NCBI RefSeq assembly: GCF_938010525.1
Contig: NZ_CALLVK010000025.1
Coordinates: 1-64,000, forward strand
Reading direction: 5' to 3'
DNA length: 64,000 bases
From: Abiotrophia sp938010525
GTDB taxonomy: Bacteria > Bacillota > Bacilli > Lactobacillales > Aerococcaceae
In this document: positions 33,161 through 42,350 of the stretch, one piece after another
Layout: the number at the start of each line of letters is the position of its first letter
How positions within the stretch are numbered: position 1 is the stretch's first letter
Program-made: the position numbers and the translations under genes
The notes under the pieces: model-generated
Database searches by the model: none
What the model was told of the DNA's origin: nothing
Seen by the model: the letters and a program-made list of their open reading frames with translations, nothing else

Positions 33161-35107
33161 TTATTTTTTATTATTGTTGCGTAAGGTCAAGCTCAAGAGG
33201 AAGGCACCTAAGAAGCTGGCACCAACCCAAATCGCTAAATAGAGCAATGGATTCGTTACACCACCCGCTAACATAGCGAAGACCCCGCCGTGTGGCACCT
33301 TGCTGACGATACCAAAGAGCATGCTTAAGGCACCCGCTACACCGGCAGAAACTGCCAATGGTGGAATAACCTTCAATGGGTTAGCTGCAGCAAATGGAAT
33401 AGCCCCTTCCGTGATGAAGGCTGCTCCCATAACGTAGTTAACTAGGGCTGAGTTGCGTTCTTCTTCTGGCCAGAGGTTTTTGTTGAGGGTTGCTGCCAAG
33501 GCAATCGCTAATGGTGGTACCATCCCACCAACCATAACAGCTGCCATAACGTTTGAACCTGCGCCTGCTGATTGTGTCACTAAGGCTGTCCCGGTAACGT
33601 AAGCGGCCTTGTTAATTGGACCACCCATGTCGATTGACATCATAGCGCCGACTAAGAAACCTAACACTAAGGCTGAACCTGTGCTCATACCGTTGAGGAA
33701 GTCTTGCAAACCTTGCATAACAGCCCCCATTGGGCCATTCACAACGAAGAGCATGAGGAAGGACATAATCAGAACCCCAAAGACTGGGAAGAGGAAGATT
33801 GGCTTCAAACCTTCAAGTGATTTTGGCAACCAAGCAAAGGCTAGACGTAGTACATAGATAATCCCACCAGCTAAGAAACCGGCTACTAAGGCGCCTAAGA
33901 AACCTGACGGAATGCTTTTCTCAAAGAGACCTACCGCTCCAAAGTCAGACAAGACAGATGGATTAGCTAAAATCCCACCCATAAAACCAACAACCAAACC
34001 AGGACGGTCAGCAATAGAATGACCAATAAAACCAGCTAACATTGGTAACATCATAGCAAAAGCTAATTTACCTGTTACAAAGAGGAATTGTGCTATTTGA
34101 TGATAGCTAGCATCTTCAGGGTTAAAGGAATTAATCCCCCAGAAGAAGGACAAGGCAATTAAAATCCCACCAGATACCACAAACGGCAGCATATGAGAAA
34201 CCCCGTTCATCAAGTGCTTGTAGAATTGACGACCAATGGATTCTTTGCCGACCTCAAGGTCTGCCGCACCGGCACCTTCTGCTGCGTGGTAAATTGGCGC
34301 CTCTGCTTTTGCTGCCTTGGCTACTAATTCATCAGCCTTGTGGATACCATCTGCTACCTTGGTGACAATGACTGGTTTGCCGTTAAAGCGCGCCATTTCA
34401 ACTTGCTTATCCGCTGCCACGATAATGGCTGTCGCCTTTTTGATGTCATCTGCAGTCAAACGATTACCAACCCCAGCTTGTCCGTTGGTTTCGACTTTAA
34501 TTTTGATTCCCGCTGCTTTACCAGCTTGTTTGAGTTTTTCTTCTGCCATAAAAGTATGAGCAATCCCCGTTGGGCAGGCCGTTACGGCCAAGACATACAC
34601 ATCTTCCTGCGCAGGACTTGTTGGCTCAGCCACAGTCGCTTGGGCCGCTTCTTCTGCTTCAGCTGCGGTAAAAACTGCCACAACTTCTTCAGGGGTTTTT
34701 GCTACTGCTAAAGCCGCTTTAGTTTCTGGTTGCATGAGGACAGAAGATAATTTAGCTAAGGCTTGCAAGTGCTCGCCACCGCCACCTGCAGGGGCCGCAA
34801 TCATGAAGACATATTTGGCAGCTTGGCCATCAAAGCTCTCCCAGTCAATTCCCGCTTCGCTACGTCCGAAGACGATAGCAGCTGATTTGATTGATTCATG
34901 TTGGGCATGAGGAATGGCAATCTCATCACCAACACCAGTTGTTGATTGGGCTTCGCGGGCTTCTAAAGCGGCTACGTAAGCCTCAACGTCGGAGACGCCG
35001 CCTGCTTGGTGGAAACGTTCTGCCAAATACTTAAGCGTTGACGGCTTATCTGTCGTGCTCAATTGGAGGTCCATGGCCTCTTTAACAAATAATTCTGATA
35101 ATTTCAC
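33161..35107 (-). CDS. fruA: Fructose-specific PTS enzyme IIABC
   Basis: Imports fructose and phosphorylates it to fructose-1-phosphate. It is 648 residues, all three domains fused. EIIA (1-145) has the phospho-His in PHAQHES. EIIB (about 170-265) has the phospho-Cys in VTACPTGIAHTFMAEEKL. The EIIC membrane domain (about 290-645) has eight to ten helices and the conserved SIDMGGPINKAAY. A Thr/Ala/Glu-rich linker joins A and B. Last gene of fruR-fruK-fruA. Confidence 0.96.
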   Translation of the reverse strand: MKLSELFVKEAMDLQLSTTDKPSTLKYLAERFHQAGGVSDVEAYVAALEAREAQSTTGVGDEIAIPHAQHESIKSAAIVFGRSEAGIDWESFDGQAAKYVFMIAAPAGGGGEHLQALAKLSSVLMQPETKAALAVAKTPEEVVAVFTAAEAEEAAQATVAEPTSPAQEDVYVLAVTACPTGIAHTFMAEEKLKQAGKAAGIKIKVETNGQAGVGNRLTADDIKKATAIIVAADKQVEMARFNGKPVIVTKVADGIHKADELVAKAAKAEAPIYHAAEGAGAADLEVGKESIGRQFYKHLMNGVSHMLPFVVSGGILIALSFFWGINSFNPEDASYHQIAQFLFVTGKLAFAMMLPMLAGFIGHSIADRPGLVVGFMGGILANPSVLSDFGAVGLFEKSIPSGFLGALVAGFLAGGIIYVLRLAFAWLPKSLEGLKPIFLFPVFGVLIMSFLMLFVVNGPMGAVMQGLQDFLNGMSTGSALVLGFLVGAMMSIDMGGPINKAAYVTGTALVTQSAGAGSNVMAAVMVGGMVPPLAIALAATLNKNLWPEEERNSALVNYVMGAAFITEGAIPFAAANPLKVIPPLAVSAGVAGALSMLFGIVSKVPHGGVFAMLAGGVTNPLLYLAIWVGASFLGAFLLSLTLRNNNKK

Positions 35108-35135
35108 TTTCTATTTCTCCTTTGAATTTCCTAGG

Positions 35136-36053
35136 CTAATGCGCGACAACGTGAATCTGGTCTACTAGCTCATCAATTAACTGACGTTCAGCTATCCAAA
35201 CAGAATAGGCCGTCGCACTCCCGGTTGCAGCACCGCGTTTTAAGGACCATGCAAAATCGCCTGTCTCCAGGTAGGTTGCCACAAATCCTGCCAACATAGA
35301 ATCGCCCGCCCCGACTGAGTTAACCACTCTTCCCTTAGGGATATCTGAACTAAAGACTTGGCCATCCTCCGTTAGAAGCAAGGCTCCCTCACCACCGCGA
35401 GATACAATAATGTGACGTGCTCCTAATTCCTGAAGCTTCTTGGCATAATGGATTATTTCTGCCTCATCGCTTAAAGTGACGCCGAAGATTTCACCTAATT
35501 CATGATGGTTAGGTTTAATGACGAATGGGCGATAAGCTAAACACTCGGTTAAGAGTTGCTTGTTGGTATCCAGCACAAATTTTGCACCCCGCTCTTGGCA
35601 GAGTTTGGCGATGGCAGTATAGGCCTTAACATCAAGTCCAGGGGCCGCATTCCCTGCTAAGAAGACCACATCCTCTGCGCTTAAGTCTCGCTCAAAAATT
35701 GCCAATAATTCTGCAAACTTTTCCGGGCTCACTTGGGGGCCTGCAGCATTGATTTCTGTCTCTTCTTGAGACTTGACTTTGACATTAACCCGCGTAATGC
35801 CATCCACTTCAACAAAAAGTGGTTTGACACCTTCTTGAATGAGGGTGTCTTTGATATATTGACCGGTAAATCCGCCTACGAATCCAGTCGCGTAGTTGAC
35901 ATGCCCTAAGCGCTGTAAGACAAGGGATGCGTTGATTCCCTTACCTCCGGCAACATAGGCCTCTCCCTTGGATCGATTCAACTCTCCCAGCTGACATTGG
36001 TCAACCTGGATTACGAGATCGACGGCAGGGTTAAAGGTAATCGTATAAATCAC
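35136..36053 (-). CDS. fruK: 1-phosphofructokinase
   Basis: Phosphorylates fructose-1-phosphate to fructose-1,6-bisphosphate. It is 305 residues of the PfkB ribokinase-like family. TFNPAVDLVIQVD opens it, GGKGINASLVLQRLG is the substrate motif, and VVNSVGAGDSMLAGF holds the anion hole and catalytic Asp. I choose a GTG at 36053, 11 bases after AAGGAG; a GTG four codons earlier sits inside the ribosome site. It begins 5 bases past the fruR stop. Confidence 0.93.
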   Translation of the reverse strand: MIYTITFNPAVDLVIQVDQCQLGELNRSKGEAYVAGGKGINASLVLQRLGHVNYATGFVGGFTGQYIKDTLIQEGVKPLFVEVDGITRVNVKVKSQEETEINAAGPQVSPEKFAELLAIFERDLSAEDVVFLAGNAAPGLDVKAYTAIAKLCQERGAKFVLDTNKQLLTECLAYRPFVIKPNHHELGEIFGVTLSDEAEIIHYAKKLQELGARHIIVSRGGEGALLLTEDGQVFSSDIPKGRVVNSVGAGDSMLAGFVATYLETGDFAWSLKRGAATGSATAYSVWIAERQLIDELVDQIHVVAH

Positions 36054-36058
36054 GAAAT

Positions 36059-36805
36059 TTAACACTCCTTCACTGTCGTGACTTGCACAAGAGGTGCCCG
36101 CTGCCCCTCTGTTAAGGCATGAGTGATAAGAATCGCCTCTTCCAAATTGGCGACATGACAGAAACTGACCCGTCCCATCTTGGATGCATCAGCCAAAACA
36201 TAGACTTGGTTGGCCTGCTGCATGGCTTGTTGTTTTAGGGCTGCCTCCTCCTGGTCTGGCGTCGTATAGCCCCATTCAGCATCCACTCCGTTCATGCCCA
36301 TAAAAACATGATCAAAACGATAACGTGCTAATTGAGCCTGAGCTTGCGCTCCAATAATGGCCCGTGTCTTGGGCTTAACTTGACCACCTAACAAGATGAC
36401 GGACTCGCCATAGTCACACAGCAAGTCGGCTTGACTTAGACCATTTGTAACCACCGTCACGCCCTGGCCCACCAAATGCGGTATCATAGCCAAGGTCGTG
36501 GTGCCTGCATCTAGATAAATCACCTGTCCTGCCGACACTTGTGCGGCTGCTGCCTCAGCAATAAGGGCCTTGTCACCACTGTTCCGCCCCAGCTTTTCCT
36601 TGTAGCTAGATTCGCGATCCAAATGATAGACGCGTTTGGCACCGCCACGAACTCGCACCAGGCGCCCTGCTTCTTCCAGCTGAGATAAATCCCGCCGTAT
36701 AGTGGACTCTGATACTGACAGCTTGGCCATCAAATCTTGTAGGCTGACAACATGCGCTTGCTCTAGTTCTGATAGAATTAGTTGATGTCGCGTTTGAGTT
36801 AACAC
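36059..36805 (-). CDS. fruR: DeoR-family fructose operon repressor
   Basis: A 248-residue regulator that represses fruRKA and is released by fructose-1-phosphate in relatives. The N-terminal DeoR helix-turn-helix contains LTQTRHQLILSELE and LSVSESTIRRDLSQLEEAGRLVRVRGGAK. The C-terminal DeoRC sensor has IYLDAGTTT and VVTNG, the phosphosugar-binding segments. GTG at 36805 follows GAGGTG by six bases; a GTG three codons upstream is in the ribosome site. Three operator repeats lie just upstream. Confidence 0.93.
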   Translation of the reverse strand: MLTQTRHQLILSELEQAHVVSLQDLMAKLSVSESTIRRDLSQLEEAGRLVRVRGGAKRVYHLDRESSYKEKLGRNSGDKALIAEAAAAQVSAGQVIYLDAGTTTLAMIPHLVGQGVTVVTNGLSQADLLCDYGESVILLGGQVKPKTRAIIGAQAQAQLARYRFDHVFMGMNGVDAEWGYTTPDQEEAALKQQAMQQANQVYVLADASKMGRVSFCHVANLEEAILITHALTEGQRAPLVQVTTVKEC

Positions 36806-36825
36806 TCTTATCACCTCACACCCAG

Positions 36826-36854
36826 ATTATACACCGCTTTCGGTCATCATTCAA
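36826..36854 (-). promoter_or_regulatory. fruRKA promoter
   Basis: Minus-strand TTGAAT (36854-36849), 17 bases, TATAAT (36831-36826), about 20 bases before the fruR start. The -35 lies within the first operator repeat. Confidence 0.85.
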
Positions 36855-36898
36855 TCGTTTTCGGTCATTTTCATTCATAAAACGGTCATTTTCATTCA
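36841..36898. promoter_or_regulatory. Three phased FruR operator repeats
   Basis: CGGTCAT-containing units begin at 36841, 36862 and 36883, exactly 21 bp apart. The latter two share CGGTCATTTTCATTCA. The spacing puts all three on the same face of the helix, as for cooperative DeoR-family binding. The first covers the -35 of the fru promoter. Confidence 0.7.
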
Positions 36899-36981
36899 AA
36901 TGCTGATTTTCCGGCGCCTTACTTTCGTAAAACTCTGTGTTTTCAGAAAACATTCTTGCGCTCTCCCAAAACTTTAGAAAG

Positions 36982-37022
36982 ATTTGAGATTTGCTTGAGA
37001 GATATTTGAAATTCACTTGATA
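36982..37022. repeat. Direct repeats upstream of the ABC exporter genes
   Basis: Two 19-bp copies (36982-37000 and 37004-37022; 15 of 19 identical by eye) of ATTTGARATTYRCTTGAKA, 22 bp apart. They lie 36-76 bases upstream of the start at 37058 and overlap the expected promoter, so they may bind a response regulator. Confidence 0.5.
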
Positions 37023-37057
37023 AGCTATAGATAAGAAATAAGCAAAGGAGTAAGATC

Positions 37058-37990
37058 ATGGAAGATATCTTAGTCATTCAAAATCTTAGTAAGCATTACG
37101 GCGACCAAGTGGCTTTGGACCCGCTCAGCCTCAAACTAAAGAAAGGAGAAATCTATGGACTAATCGGTCAAAATGGTGCAGGTAAAACCACCCTAATCAA
37201 GTTGATTACCCAAATAATCGCACCAAGTCAAGGCACCGTCTCCATTTTGGGCTCACGCACCCCTAAAGAGTGGACTAGTTCCCTCCAACATGTGGGTACT
37301 GTCATTGAAACACCTGTGGCCCACCAACATCTATCTGCCTACGACAATCTCCGTTTTTACTGCCTGGATCGTGGCATCAAAAAACCGGATAATCTGATTA
37401 AGGAAACCTTGGACTATGTTGGCTTAAGCCAAACTGGCGCCAAAAAATTTCGGGACTTCTCTCTTGGAATGAAACAACGTCTGGGTATCGCCATCGCTAT
37501 CCTGTCTCGTCCTGATTTACTCATCTTAGACGAACCAATCAATGGTCTCGACCCTGTCGGAATTCAAGAATTTCGTGAGATGGTTCTCCGCCTTAACCGC
37601 GAATTAGGCATGACCCTGATTATTTCTAGCCATATCTTGTCAGAATTATATTTGGTGGCTAGCCGCTTTGGTTTCATTCATCAAGGTCGGCTAATCCAGG
37701 AGCTTTCCAAGGAGGACTTCGACCGCGAAAGTGGCGATTATATTATCCTTCAGTCCCAAAAGGTTCAAATGGCTAAGGACTTTGTCCAAAAACAACTAGG
37801 TTTTAGCCTTAAACCGAGCCATCAGACCGACCAATTACAGTTAATCGGCAAAGCTGAGGAGATACCAGACCTTGCTAAGGCCTTGGTTTTAGCAGACATT
37901 CCAATCAGCGCAATTTACTACGCCCATAAAGATTTGGAGCGATACTTTATCGATTTAATTCAAGTCCAAGGAGGAAAACAGTATGCTTAA
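37058..37990 (+). CDS. ABC transporter ATP-binding protein (BcrA type)
   Basis: A 310-residue ATPase of the bacitracin/lantibiotic exporter class. It has GQNGAGKTTLIK (Walker A), a modified signature FSLGMKQRLGIA and LLILDEPINGLDPVG. The C-terminal extension of about 90 residues is typical of BcrA. AAAGGAG precedes the ATG. It overlaps the permease by 8 bases. It probably exports or detaches a cell-envelope-active peptide; no sensor kinase is adjacent, so the inducer is unknown. Confidence 0.85.
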   Translation: MEDILVIQNLSKHYGDQVALDPLSLKLKKGEIYGLIGQNGAGKTTLIKLITQIIAPSQGTVSILGSRTPKEWTSSLQHVGTVIETPVAHQHLSAYDNLRFYCLDRGIKKPDNLIKETLDYVGLSQTGAKKFRDFSLGMKQRLGIAIAILSRPDLLILDEPINGLDPVGIQEFREMVLRLNRELGMTLIISSHILSELYLVASRFGFIHQGRLIQELSKEDFDRESGDYIILQSQKVQMAKDFVQKQLGFSLKPSHQTDQLQLIGKAEEIPDLAKALVLADIPISAIYYAHKDLERYFIDLIQVQGGKQYA

Positions 37991-38705
37991 TAGTATCAAA
38001 GCCGATTATTACCGTCTAGTTCGATCCGTCGGATTTTGGGGCATTCAAGCCTTCTGTGTCCTAGGCATTCTTCTAGCCATTTTTACTTCGCGAGTTACTA
38101 CTTCTAGTTCTGGCTTCTTCTTCGCCATGGATGCCGTATCTTATAACATAGGCCTACTTTTTATCGCCTGCAATGTGGTGACCACCCTACTCTTAGGAGT
38201 CGACCTTAACAACAAACTCTATCATAATAATCTAACCACCGGGAAAACCCGTGGCCAGTATTACCTAGCTAAGTCTCTGACCATTGCTAGTCTTATTCTC
38301 TTACAATTTTTCCTTCTCTACGCAGCAGGTTACGTCATTGAATTCTTACGGTCAGGAGGCCAGATGGGTAGTCTACCAGCAGATTTTTGGCCTAAGTTTC
38401 TGATTACCTTCTTGATTCAGTGCCTTTGTACCTATGCTTGGTTCTGCGTTACCAGCTTCGTCCTCTTCCTGACTCGCAACTACAGTATGGTCTTTATTGT
38501 CTACTTTACCGTTTTTATCTTCTTGAAAATCCCTGGCGAATTGATTGACCCAAATAATGATTGGTTTAAGGCTATTGTCATGGAATTTGTCTATGAGAGT
38601 ACAGCTAGCTTTAGTATGACTAGTAAGACTGCTATTTTCGCCTTGGCCTTAAGTCTCATCTTTACACTCGCCGGCATCTATACCTTCAAGCGCCGCGACC
38701 TCTAA
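37983..38705 (+). CDS. ABC-2 type permease
   Basis: A 240-residue membrane subunit with six predicted helices (about 17-35, 55-75, 98-120, 135-160, 165-185, 215-235). The ABC-2 arrangement has LYHNNLTTGKTRGQYYLAKSL after the second helix. It begins 8 bases inside the ATPase gene with its own AGGAGG. Together they form a minimal exporter. Confidence 0.85.
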   Translation: MLNSIKADYYRLVRSVGFWGIQAFCVLGILLAIFTSRVTTSSSGFFFAMDAVSYNIGLLFIACNVVTTLLLGVDLNNKLYHNNLTTGKTRGQYYLAKSLTIASLILLQFFLLYAAGYVIEFLRSGGQMGSLPADFWPKFLITFLIQCLCTYAWFCVTSFVLFLTRNYSMVFIVYFTVFIFLKIPGELIDPNNDWFKAIVMEFVYESTASFSMTSKTAIFALALSLIFTLAGIYTFKRRDL

Positions 38706-38725
38706 AACCTATCTACAAATAAAGT

Positions 38726-38760
38726 CCCCCTATGTCATCTGACACAGGGGGCTTATTTTG
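38726..38760 (+). terminator. Terminator of the ABC exporter operon
   Basis: Stem CCCCCTaTGTCA (from 38726) with TGACAcAGGGGG, followed by CTTATTTT; one internal mismatch. Confidence 0.8.
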
Positions 38761-38767
38761 GATATAG

Positions 38768-38794
38768 AAAAAGGGCCTCCGGAGAGACCCTTTT
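38768..38794 (-). terminator. tuf terminator
   Basis: AAAAGGG (38769-38775) / CCCTTTT (38788-38794) with inner CTC/GAG around CGGA; U tract on the minus strand, about 24 bases past the tuf stop at 38818. Confidence 0.85.
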
Positions 38795-38817
38795 GGAAAG
38801 GCATATTAAGCTTAGAA

Positions 38818-40005
38818 TTAAGCTAAGACTTTAGATACCACACCGGCACCTACAGTACGGCCACCTTCACGAATAGAGAACTTAGTCCCTTCTTCGATCG
38901 CGATTGGGTGGATCAATTCAACAACCATTTGTACGTTGTCGCCTGGCATAACCATTTCAGTACCTTCTGGTAAAGTAACAACACCAGTTACGTCAGTTGT
39001 ACGGAAGTAGAATTGTGGACGGTAGTTAGAGAAGAATGGAGTGTGACGACCACCTTCTTCTTTAGACAATACGTACACTTCAGCTTCGAACTTAGTGTGT
39101 GGAGTGATTGAACCTGGTTTAGATAATACTTGACCACGTTGGATTTGGTCACGAGTTACACCACGTAACAAGGTACCAACGTTGTCCCCAGCTTCAGCGT
39201 AATCCAATAACTTACGGAACATTTCAACACCGGTAACGGTAGTCTTAGAAGTTTCTTCTTCGATACCAACGATTTCAACTTCGTCACCAACGCGAACTTG
39301 ACCACGTTCAACACGACCAGTTGCAACAGTACCACGACCAGTGATAGAGAATACGTCTTCGACTGGCATCATGAATGGCTTGTCAGTGTCACGTTCTGGT
39401 TCTGGAATGTAAGCATCAACTTGTTCCATCAATTCTAAAACTTTAGCTTCGTAGTCAGCGTCGCCTTCTAAAGCTTTCAAAGCTGAACCAGCGATAACTG
39501 GAGTGTCGTCGCCTGGGAAGTCGTATTCAGACAAGAGGTCACGAACTTCCATTTCAACTAATTCGAGCAATTCTTCGTCGTCAACCATGTCAACTTTGTT
39601 CAAGAATACTACGATGTAAGGAACACCAACTTGACGAGACAAGAGGATGTGTTCACGAGTTTGTGGCATTGGGCCGTCAGCAGCAGATACAACGAGGATC
39701 GCGCCGTCCATTTGAGCAGCACCAGTGATCATGTTTTTAACGTAGTCCGCGTGACCTGGGCAGTCAACGTGAGCGTAGTGACGGTTAGCTGTTTCGTACT
39801 CGATGTGAGAAGTGTTGATTGTGATCCCACGTTCTTTTTCTTCTGGAGCGTTATCGATTTGGTCGTATGAACGAGCTTCACCGAAACCTTGTTTAGCTAA
39901 TACAGTTGCGATTGCAGCTGATAAGGTAGTTTTACCATGGTCAACGTGACCAATTGTACCAATGTTTACGTGTGGTTTAGAACGGTCAAATTTTTGTTTT
40001 GCCAT
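38818..40005 (-). CDS. tuf: Elongation factor Tu
   Basis: GTPase that delivers aminoacyl-tRNA to the ribosome. It is 395 residues. G1 is GHVDHGKT, effector GITINTSHIEYE, G3 DCPGH and G4 NKVD; domains 2 and 3 are complete, ending GVVSKVLA. It is the last gene of rpsL-rpsG-fusA-tuf but has its own strong promoter in the fusA-tuf gap, giving extra expression. Confidence 0.99.
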   Translation of the reverse strand: MAKQKFDRSKPHVNIGTIGHVDHGKTTLSAAIATVLAKQGFGEARSYDQIDNAPEEKERGITINTSHIEYETANRHYAHVDCPGHADYVKNMITGAAQMDGAILVVSAADGPMPQTREHILLSRQVGVPYIVVFLNKVDMVDDEELLELVEMEVRDLLSEYDFPGDDTPVIAGSALKALEGDADYEAKVLELMEQVDAYIPEPERDTDKPFMMPVEDVFSITGRGTVATGRVERGQVRVGDEVEIVGIEEETSKTTVTGVEMFRKLLDYAEAGDNVGTLLRGVTRDQIQRGQVLSKPGSITPHTKFEAEVYVLSKEEGGRHTPFFSNYRPQFYFRTTDVTGVVTLPEGTEMVMPGDNVQMVVELIHPIAIEEGTKFSIREGGRTVGAGVVSKVLA

Positions 40006-40071
40006 TTTAATTTCTGCCTCCTAAAAATAGTTGAGTTTGTTTTATAGATTTCAATTAAATCTATCAGTAGT

Positions 40072-40100
40072 ATTATACCTAGAAATGGGGCAAAATTCAA
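40072..40100 (-). promoter_or_regulatory. tuf promoter
   Basis: Minus-strand TTGAAT (40100-40095), 17 bases, TATAAT (40077-40072), about 70 bases upstream of the tuf ATG. Confidence 0.8.
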
Positions 40101-40121
40101 GATTTTGCACCATTTTCTAGG
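40078..40121 (-). repeat. Long inverted repeat overlapping the tuf promoter
   Basis: A 19-20 bp near-perfect stem (40078-40096 with 40102-40121; one mismatch and one extra base) around a 5-base loop. It covers the -35 and spacer of the tuf promoter and ends next to the -10. In read-through mRNA it would fold as a strong hairpin. Confidence 0.75.
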
Positions 40122-40126
40122 CTTTG

Positions 40127-40150
40127 GGAATAACGCTTATTCGTTATTCC
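40127..40150 (-). terminator. Hairpin after fusA
   Basis: GGAATAACG (40127-40135) / CGTTATTCC (40142-40150), loop CTTATT, 18 bases past the fusA stop. There is no U tract, so it is a partial terminator or a 3'-end stabiliser. Confidence 0.5.
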
Positions 40151-40167
40151 AAGCAAGTCGAGTCAGA

Positions 40168-42258
40168 TTAGTCTTCTGACTTGCCGCCGTATTTCTTGAT
40201 GATTTCTTCTGCAATTGACTTCGGCACATCTTCATAGTGGTCGAAGGTCATAGAGAAGGTACCACGCCCTTGAGTTGCAGAACGCAAGGTAGTTGCGTAA
40301 CCGAACATTTCAGACAATGGAATCATACCTTTAACGATTTGAGCGTTACCGCGCACTTCAGAACCTTCAACGCGACCGCGACGAGAGTTCACGTGACCCA
40401 TAACGTCCCCGAAGTATTCTTCAGGTACAGTGATTTCAACTGCCATCATAGGTTCCAAGATGCTTGGGTTAGCTTTCTTAGCAGCTGCACGGAGTGCTAA
40501 GGACGCCGCTACCTTAAAAGCAGTTTCAGAAGAGTCGACATCGTGGTAAGAACCATCGTAAAGCTTAGCTTTGATGTCTACCATTGGGAAGCCTGCGAGG
40601 ACACCATTTTCCATAGCGTCTTTCAAACCAGCTTCAACCGCTGGGATGTATTCACGAGGAACCACACCACCGACGATTGCGTTTTCGAATTCGAAACCAG
40701 CACCTTCTTCGTTTGGTGTGAATTCGATCCATACGTGACCGTATTGACCTTTACCACCAGACTGACGAACGAACTTACCTTCTGCTTGAGTTGCAGAACG
40801 GAAGGTTTCACGGTAAGAAACTTGTGGAGCACCCACGTTAGCTTCAACCTTGAATTCACGACGCATACGGTCAACGATGATATCCAAGTGTAACTCACCC
40901 ATACCTGCGATAACTGTTTCGCCAGTTTCTTGGTTAGTGTAAGCACGGAAGGTTGGGTCTTCTTCGGCCAATTTTTGTAAGGCTACACCCATCTTATCTT
41001 GGTCAGCTTTTGATTTAGGCTCAATCGCTACTTCGATAACTGGTTCTGGGAATTCCATAGACTCGAGGATTACTTCGTTCTTCTCGTCACAGAGAGTGTC
41101 CCCAGTAGTAGTGTCTTTCAAACCAACAGCTGCTGCGATATCCCCAGAGAATACTTCAGGAATTTCTTGACGGTGGTTGGCGTGCATTTGTAAGATACGG
41201 CCGACACGTTCACGTTTGCCTTTAGTAGCGTTTTGAACGTAAGAACCAGATTGTAAAGTACCAGAGTACACACGGAAGAATGTTAAACGACCTACGAATG
41301 GGTCAGTCATAACTTTGAAGGCCAAAGCAGAGAATGGCTCTTCATCGCTTGCATGACGTTCTACTTCAGCGTCAGTATCAGGGTCAATCCCTTTGATAGC
41401 TGGAACGTCTAATGGAGATGGAAGGTAGTCGATAACCCCATCCAACATTAATTGAACCCCTTTGTTCTTGAAGGCAGAACCACAGAATACTGGGTAGAAG
41501 TCCGCTGCAACAGTTGCTTTACGGATTGCTGCTTTCAAGGTAGGTACGTCGATTTCTTCGCCTTCCAAGTAAGCCATCATGAGTTCTTCGTCAGTTTCAG
41601 CAACTGCTTCAACTAACTTAGTACGCCATTCTTCAGCTAAATCTTGTAAGTCACCTGGGATTTCGATTTCTTCAATGTCAGTCCCTAAGTCGTTAGTGTA
41701 GTTGTAGGCTTTCATTTCCACTAAGTCAATGATACCTGAGAACTCATCTTCAGCACCAATTGGTAATTGAACTGGATGAGCGTTTGCTTGTAAGCGTTCG
41801 TGCAAGGTTCTTACAGAGTATAAGAAGTCCGCACCGATCTTGTCCATCTTGTTGATGAAGACCAAACGAGGAACACCGTAAGTGGTAGCTTGACGCCATA
41901 CGGTTTCAGTTTGAGGTTCTACCCCAGACTGAGCATCCAATAAGGCAACGGCACCATCAAGAACCCGGAGAGAACGTTCTACTTCGACAGTGAAGTCCAC
42001 GTGCCCTGGTGTGTCGATGATGTTAATCCGGTGGTTAGCCCATTGCGCAGTAGTTGCGGCAGAGGTGATGGTAATCCCACGTTCTTGTTCTTGCTCCATC
42101 CAGTCCATTTGAGAAGCCCCTTCGTGGGTTTCACCAATTTTGTGGATACGGCCGGTATAGTACAAGACACGTTCAGTCGTGGTGGTTTTACCAGCATCGA
42201 TGTGGGCCATGATACCAATATTACGAGTTTTCTCTAGCGAAAATTCTCTTTTTGCCAT
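40168..42258 (-). CDS. fusA: Elongation factor G
   Basis: Translocation GTPase. It is 696 residues in five domains. AHIDAGKTTTTER (G1), RGITITSAATTA (switch 1), DTPGHVDF (G3), NKMDKIGA (G4) and domain IV YRETFRSATQAEGKFVRQSGGKGQYG are all present, with a normal C-terminus. Third gene of the str operon. Confidence 0.99.
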   Translation of the reverse strand: MAKREFSLEKTRNIGIMAHIDAGKTTTTERVLYYTGRIHKIGETHEGASQMDWMEQEQERGITITSAATTAQWANHRINIIDTPGHVDFTVEVERSLRVLDGAVALLDAQSGVEPQTETVWRQATTYGVPRLVFINKMDKIGADFLYSVRTLHERLQANAHPVQLPIGAEDEFSGIIDLVEMKAYNYTNDLGTDIEEIEIPGDLQDLAEEWRTKLVEAVAETDEELMMAYLEGEEIDVPTLKAAIRKATVAADFYPVFCGSAFKNKGVQLMLDGVIDYLPSPLDVPAIKGIDPDTDAEVERHASDEEPFSALAFKVMTDPFVGRLTFFRVYSGTLQSGSYVQNATKGKRERVGRILQMHANHRQEIPEVFSGDIAAAVGLKDTTTGDTLCDEKNEVILESMEFPEPVIEVAIEPKSKADQDKMGVALQKLAEEDPTFRAYTNQETGETVIAGMGELHLDIIVDRMRREFKVEANVGAPQVSYRETFRSATQAEGKFVRQSGGKGQYGHVWIEFTPNEEGAGFEFENAIVGGVVPREYIPAVEAGLKDAMENGVLAGFPMVDIKAKLYDGSYHDVDSSETAFKVAASLALRAAAKKANPSILEPMMAVEITVPEEYFGDVMGHVNSRRGRVEGSEVRGNAQIVKGMIPLSEMFGYATTLRSATQGRGTFSMTFDHYEDVPKSIAEEIIKKYGGKSED

Positions 42259-42350
42259 CTTTTTGTTTTACCCCTTTTCAGTTGTTTTGAGAGTGTGCAT
42301 AGTAGTCAAAAACCACTAGCTTATAACAGCTAGTGATATGACTGAAAATC

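Noticed and set aside
36816..37016. Open frame with repeated Asn-Glu-Asn-Asp-Arg peptides upstream of fruR
   Set aside because: The peptide repeats are simply the translation of the 21-bp operator repeats. No ribosome site is present and the frame covers the fru promoter.
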